Notes under the pieces: model-generated
Databases searched by the model: none
Told to the model about the DNA's origin: nothing
Seen by the model: the letters and a program-made list of their open reading frames with translations, nothing else
Shown: positions 30,625-32,304 of the stretch, piece by piece
Layout of the letters: each line of letters starts with the position of its first letter
Position numbering within the stretch: the stretch's first letter is position 1
Made by a program: the position numbers and the translations under genes
Assembly (NCBI RefSeq): GCF_000379985.1
Contig: NZ_KB904077.1
Coordinates: forward strand, 1-32,304
Length of the DNA stretch: 32,304 nucleotides
Source of the DNA: Streptococcus caballi DSM 19004
Lineage (GTDB): Bacteria; Bacillota; Bacilli; Lactobacillales; Streptococcaceae
Direction of reading: 5' to 3'

Positions 30625-30953
30625 ATCAAATCACAGATATTATTGCCAGTGGGGCAATGAGTACACTAGTCATATTAGCAGGTATTGCCGTTCAGGCAGT
30701 CAAAAAGTACCTTATCACTAAAGGCGGTCAAAAAGCTGTAGAGATTACAGAAATCCTTGTCAAAAATGCAGTCAGTGCTACTGAGCAGGTAGCCCAAAAG
30801 CTGGACATCCACGAAGAACAAAAGCTGGCACATGCCAAAGATATTGTCAAGAAAGGCTTAGAACAGTACAACATTTACTTGACTAACTCACAGATTGATA
30901 ATTTTATCGAGTCAGCTGTCAAGCAGATGAATGATAACTGGAAAGGTCAGTAA
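30621..30953 (+). CDS. Holin (LL-H type)
   Basis: A 110-aa protein. One N-terminal transmembrane segment (about 8-28: ASGAMSTLVILAGIAVQAV) is followed by a helical domain with TKGGQKAVEITEILVKNAV and a tail (DNFIESAVKQMN), matching phage holins of the LL-H family. It permeabilises the membrane so that the endolysin reaches the wall. GGAG precedes the start, inside the previous gene. Confidence 0.88.
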   Translation: MNQITDIIASGAMSTLVILAGIAVQAVKKYLITKGGQKAVEITEILVKNAVSATEQVAQKLDIHEEQKLAHAKDIVKKGLEQYNIYLTNSQIDNFIESAVKQMNDNWKGQ

Positions 30954-31091
30954 GTGTTTAGGGAATTGGCGGAGGCAGGAGCGATTATCCTGCCTTTTAT
31001 TTTGCCATTGTATCTAATAATCAATCAAGGCTGGTTTGCTCTTGTCTTAGGGGCAATCTGGCTTATTTGTATGTTTGGAAAAGGAGACTAA
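30954..31091 (+). CDS. 45-aa membrane protein of the lysis cassette
   Basis: A GTG start directly after the holin stop, with AAAGG about 8 bp upstream. Two hydrophobic stretches (about 9-24 and 27-42: IILPFILPLYLIIN and WFALVLGAIWLICM) fill most of the peptide. It could be a second holin component or a holin regulator. Its end contains the ribosome binding site of the endolysin gene. The composition supports a real membrane peptide. Confidence 0.6.
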   Translation: MFRELAEAGAIILPFILPLYLIINQGWFALVLGAIWLICMFGKGD

Positions 31092-31092
31092 G

Positions 31093-31947
31093 ATGGATAA
31101 AGATAAACTTGTCGGCTGGTTTGACCAGCACAAAGGACGGTTGACTTACTCAATGCTGGGTAGTCGTAACGGCTCAGACGGCACTGCTGATTGTTCGGGT
31201 GGTGTTTCCCAAGCTCTAAAAGAGGCTGGTGTAGCCATCAAAGGATTGCCATCAACAGTCACGTTAGGCTCGCAATTGGCCGCTAACGGTGCTATCCGTG
31301 TCAGCAAAAACGAAGACTGGAAAGCGCAACGTGCTGATATTGTATTGATGTCTTGGGGTGCTGATATGTCTCAATCTGGCGGCGCAGGTGGCCATGTCGG
31401 GGTCATGAAAGACGCTAATACTTTTATCAGCGTAGACTATTCAACAGGTGGACAAGCCGGCACAGCAGTGTCAGAATGGAACTGGGACACTTACTATTGG
31501 AATAGCCGCCCTGTCTATATTGAAGTTTGGCGATTTACTGGTGCTAGTGTTACTAATCAGCAACCTGCCACGGTTGTTCCAACTAGCACACGTCAGCCAG
31601 ACAGCAAGGCTTACTACTTGGCCAATGAGGTTGCATTTGTTAATGGCATTTATCAAATCAAGTGTGATTACCTTTGCCCAATTGGTTTTGATTGGACAGA
31701 GAACGGCATCCCTGTCAACTTGGTAAACTGGGTTGATAAGGACGGCAACAATATCACAGATGGTGCCGACAAGGACTTCAAAGCTGGCATGTACTTCAGT
31801 TTTGCGATTGACGAAGCTCATATCACTGACACTGGTGAAGATGGCTATTATGGTGGTTATTACTGGCGCAAGTTTGAGTTTGGCCAGTTTGGTACCGTGT
31901 GGCTATCTTGTTGGGATAAAGATGACCTTGTTAATTATTATAAATAG
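31093..31947 (+). CDS. Endolysin (Amidase_5 / NlpC-P60-like) with unassigned C-terminal domain
   Basis: A 284-aa protein from ATG 31093, 6-7 bp after AAAGGAG; the in-frame start at 31075 lies before that site. Residues 1-150 are a cysteine peptidase/amidase domain of the Amidase_5 type: YSMLGSRNGSDGTADC34SGG, H101 (GGHVGV) and YWNSRP. A Pro/Thr linker (150-170) leads to a C-terminal domain (172-284: AYYLANEVAFVNGIYQI, WTENGIPVNLVNWVDKDG, FGTVWLSCWDKDDLV) that is presumably wall-binding but matches no SH3b, LysM or choline-binding pattern I know. No signal peptide, so it depends on the holin. Confidence 0.92.
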   Translation: MDKDKLVGWFDQHKGRLTYSMLGSRNGSDGTADCSGGVSQALKEAGVAIKGLPSTVTLGSQLAANGAIRVSKNEDWKAQRADIVLMSWGADMSQSGGAGGHVGVMKDANTFISVDYSTGGQAGTAVSEWNWDTYYWNSRPVYIEVWRFTGASVTNQQPATVVPTSTRQPDSKAYYLANEVAFVNGIYQIKCDYLCPIGFDWTENGIPVNLVNWVDKDGNNITDGADKDFKAGMYFSFAIDEAHITDTGEDGYYGGYYWRKFEFGQFGTVWLSCWDKDDLVNYYK

Positions 31948-31952
31948 TATTT

Positions 31953-31981
31953 AACCGCCTCAATTTCGAGGCGGTTTTTTT
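31953..31981 (+). terminator. Terminator of the late operon
   Basis: AACCGCCTC (31953-31961) pairs perfectly with GAGGCGGTT (31968-31976) around AATTTC, followed by a run of Ts to 31981. It is a strong terminator 6 bp behind the endolysin stop. Confidence 0.93.
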
Positions 31982-32011
31982 GCATAATTGTGGTTAAAAG
32001 CATAAAAACAA

Positions 32012-32033
32012 GAAAAGTCCGTTAAAACGGACT
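32012..32033 (-). terminator. Minus-strand terminator near attP
   Basis: AGTCCGTT (32016-32023) pairs with AACGGACT (32026-32033). On the minus strand the stem is followed by TTTTC (32015-32011). In the circular molecule it would stop leftward transcription coming past int through attP before it enters the lysis genes. Confidence 0.55.
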
Positions 32034-32091
32034 AAAAGTTAAAAAAATATCAAAATTTGAATTACTTTACGATTGAATTATAAAAAGTTCG

Positions 32092-32111
32092 CGCCCACCA
32101 TTCGCCCACCA
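32092..32111. repeat. Candidate integrase arm-type repeats (late side)
   Basis: CGCCCACCATTCGCCCACCA consists of two tandem CGCCCACC units and is nearly the same as 51-70. It lies 150 bp from the palindrome in the right terminal copy. It probably represents the second arm of attP. Confidence 0.45.
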
Positions 32112-32209
32112 ATTTTCCAATAATTAGCCAAATTTAACCAAATAAAAAATCAAAAAGCCAGATTTTATAGGCTTTTTATCCAGTTAATTTCTGCATATTC
32201 AGGTACTGC

Positions 32210-32304
32210 AATCCCCTCCTCTCCTTTTATTCCATTGATATATCAAGGTTTTGATGGTGTTTGCCCACCATTTGCCCACTGATTTTAAATTTTGTTAAAA
32301 ATCT
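32210..32304. repeat. Terminal direct repeat, right copy
   Basis: Identical to 1-95. Its first bases, AATCCCCTCCTCTCCT, resemble the 3' half of a tRNA T-loop, T-stem and acceptor, the usual target of phage integrases. It carries the palindrome (32235-32246) and the integrase-side arm repeats (32260-32279). Confidence 0.95.

Larger units (their letters stand above)
31982..32209. other. Gene-free right end with attP arm
   Basis: A 228-bp AT-rich stretch between the late terminator and the terminal repeat. It holds a minus-strand terminator hairpin (32016-32033) and a pair of GCCCACC repeats (32092-32111). I see no gene. In the circular molecule it forms one side of attP, opposite the integrase gene. 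Confidence 0.75.

Noticed and set aside
1..32304. CRISPR array, insertion sequence or tRNA gene
   Set aside because: I found no regularly spaced repeats with spacers, no transposase and no foldable tRNA. The direct repeats present are explained as att, operator, start-signal, origin and promoter elements.

Overview
The window is a complete or nearly complete temperate siphophage genome from a low-GC Gram-positive host, almost certainly a Streptococcus. The evidence is the AT-rich sequence, strong AAAGGAGG ribosome binding sites, TTG and GTG starts, a DUF1372-type protein and an ArpU/RinA-like late regulator. The structural module is HK97-like (terminase, portal, S78 protease, HK97-fold capsid) and looks like that of Sfi21-type cos phages. 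The window starts and ends with the same 95 bp, flush with both ends. This repeat contains the integrase 3' end and the att region, so the molecule is best read as a circular excised genome cut open at attP, not as a prophage bounded by attL and attR.

Layout. At 1-3853, on the minus strand, lie a tyrosine integrase, a membrane protein, an Abi_2/HEPN abortive-infection-like gene and a LexA-like CI repressor; a possible small RNA is encoded on the plus strand between integrase and membrane gene. At 3854-4006 is a divergent switch: a 17-bp operator fills the spacer of the rightward promoter exactly, a second copy covers the leftward promoter, and a third sits 1.4 kb away inside a Cro-like gene. 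At 4007-8685 lie small early genes, several below 60 codons. They are interrupted by minus-strand cargo: an antisense 36-aa gene, a two-gene membrane-associated cassette and a DUF4145/HEPN-like zinc protein. The two larger cargo blocks sit between three copies of one ribosome-binding-site/start-codon sequence. A BRO-N/ORF6C antirepressor follows.

At 8691-13388 is the replication and late-control module: a RepA_N/DnaD-type initiator carrying a probable intragenic origin, a DnaC-like helicase loader, two methyltransferases, small unknown genes, a DUF1372-type protein and the late regulator. At 13389-14452 two copies of a 29-bp dyad promoter element flank a catalytic-domain-only tyrosine recombinase; each promoter is followed by a terminator-like hairpin. 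At 14453-31947 the late operon runs without a break on the plus strand: HNH nuclease, probable cos, terminase, portal, protease, capsid, connectors, major tail protein, tail chaperone with a -1 frameshift, tape measure, Dit, Tal, an SGNH-esterase receptor-binding protein, holins and endolysin. It ends at a strong terminator followed by the second arm of attP.

How the parts work together. CI holds both early promoters shut and is probably cleaved after SOS induction. Early transcription then makes the antirepressor, replication proteins and late regulator. The late regulator is inferred to act at the two dyad promoters, switching on packaging, morphogenesis and lysis. In the lysogen the Abi_2 gene, co-transcribed with cI, and the self-promoted minus-strand cargo could act against competing phages. 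The least explained parts are the early minus-strand cargo slots and the dyad-promoter/terminator pairs.
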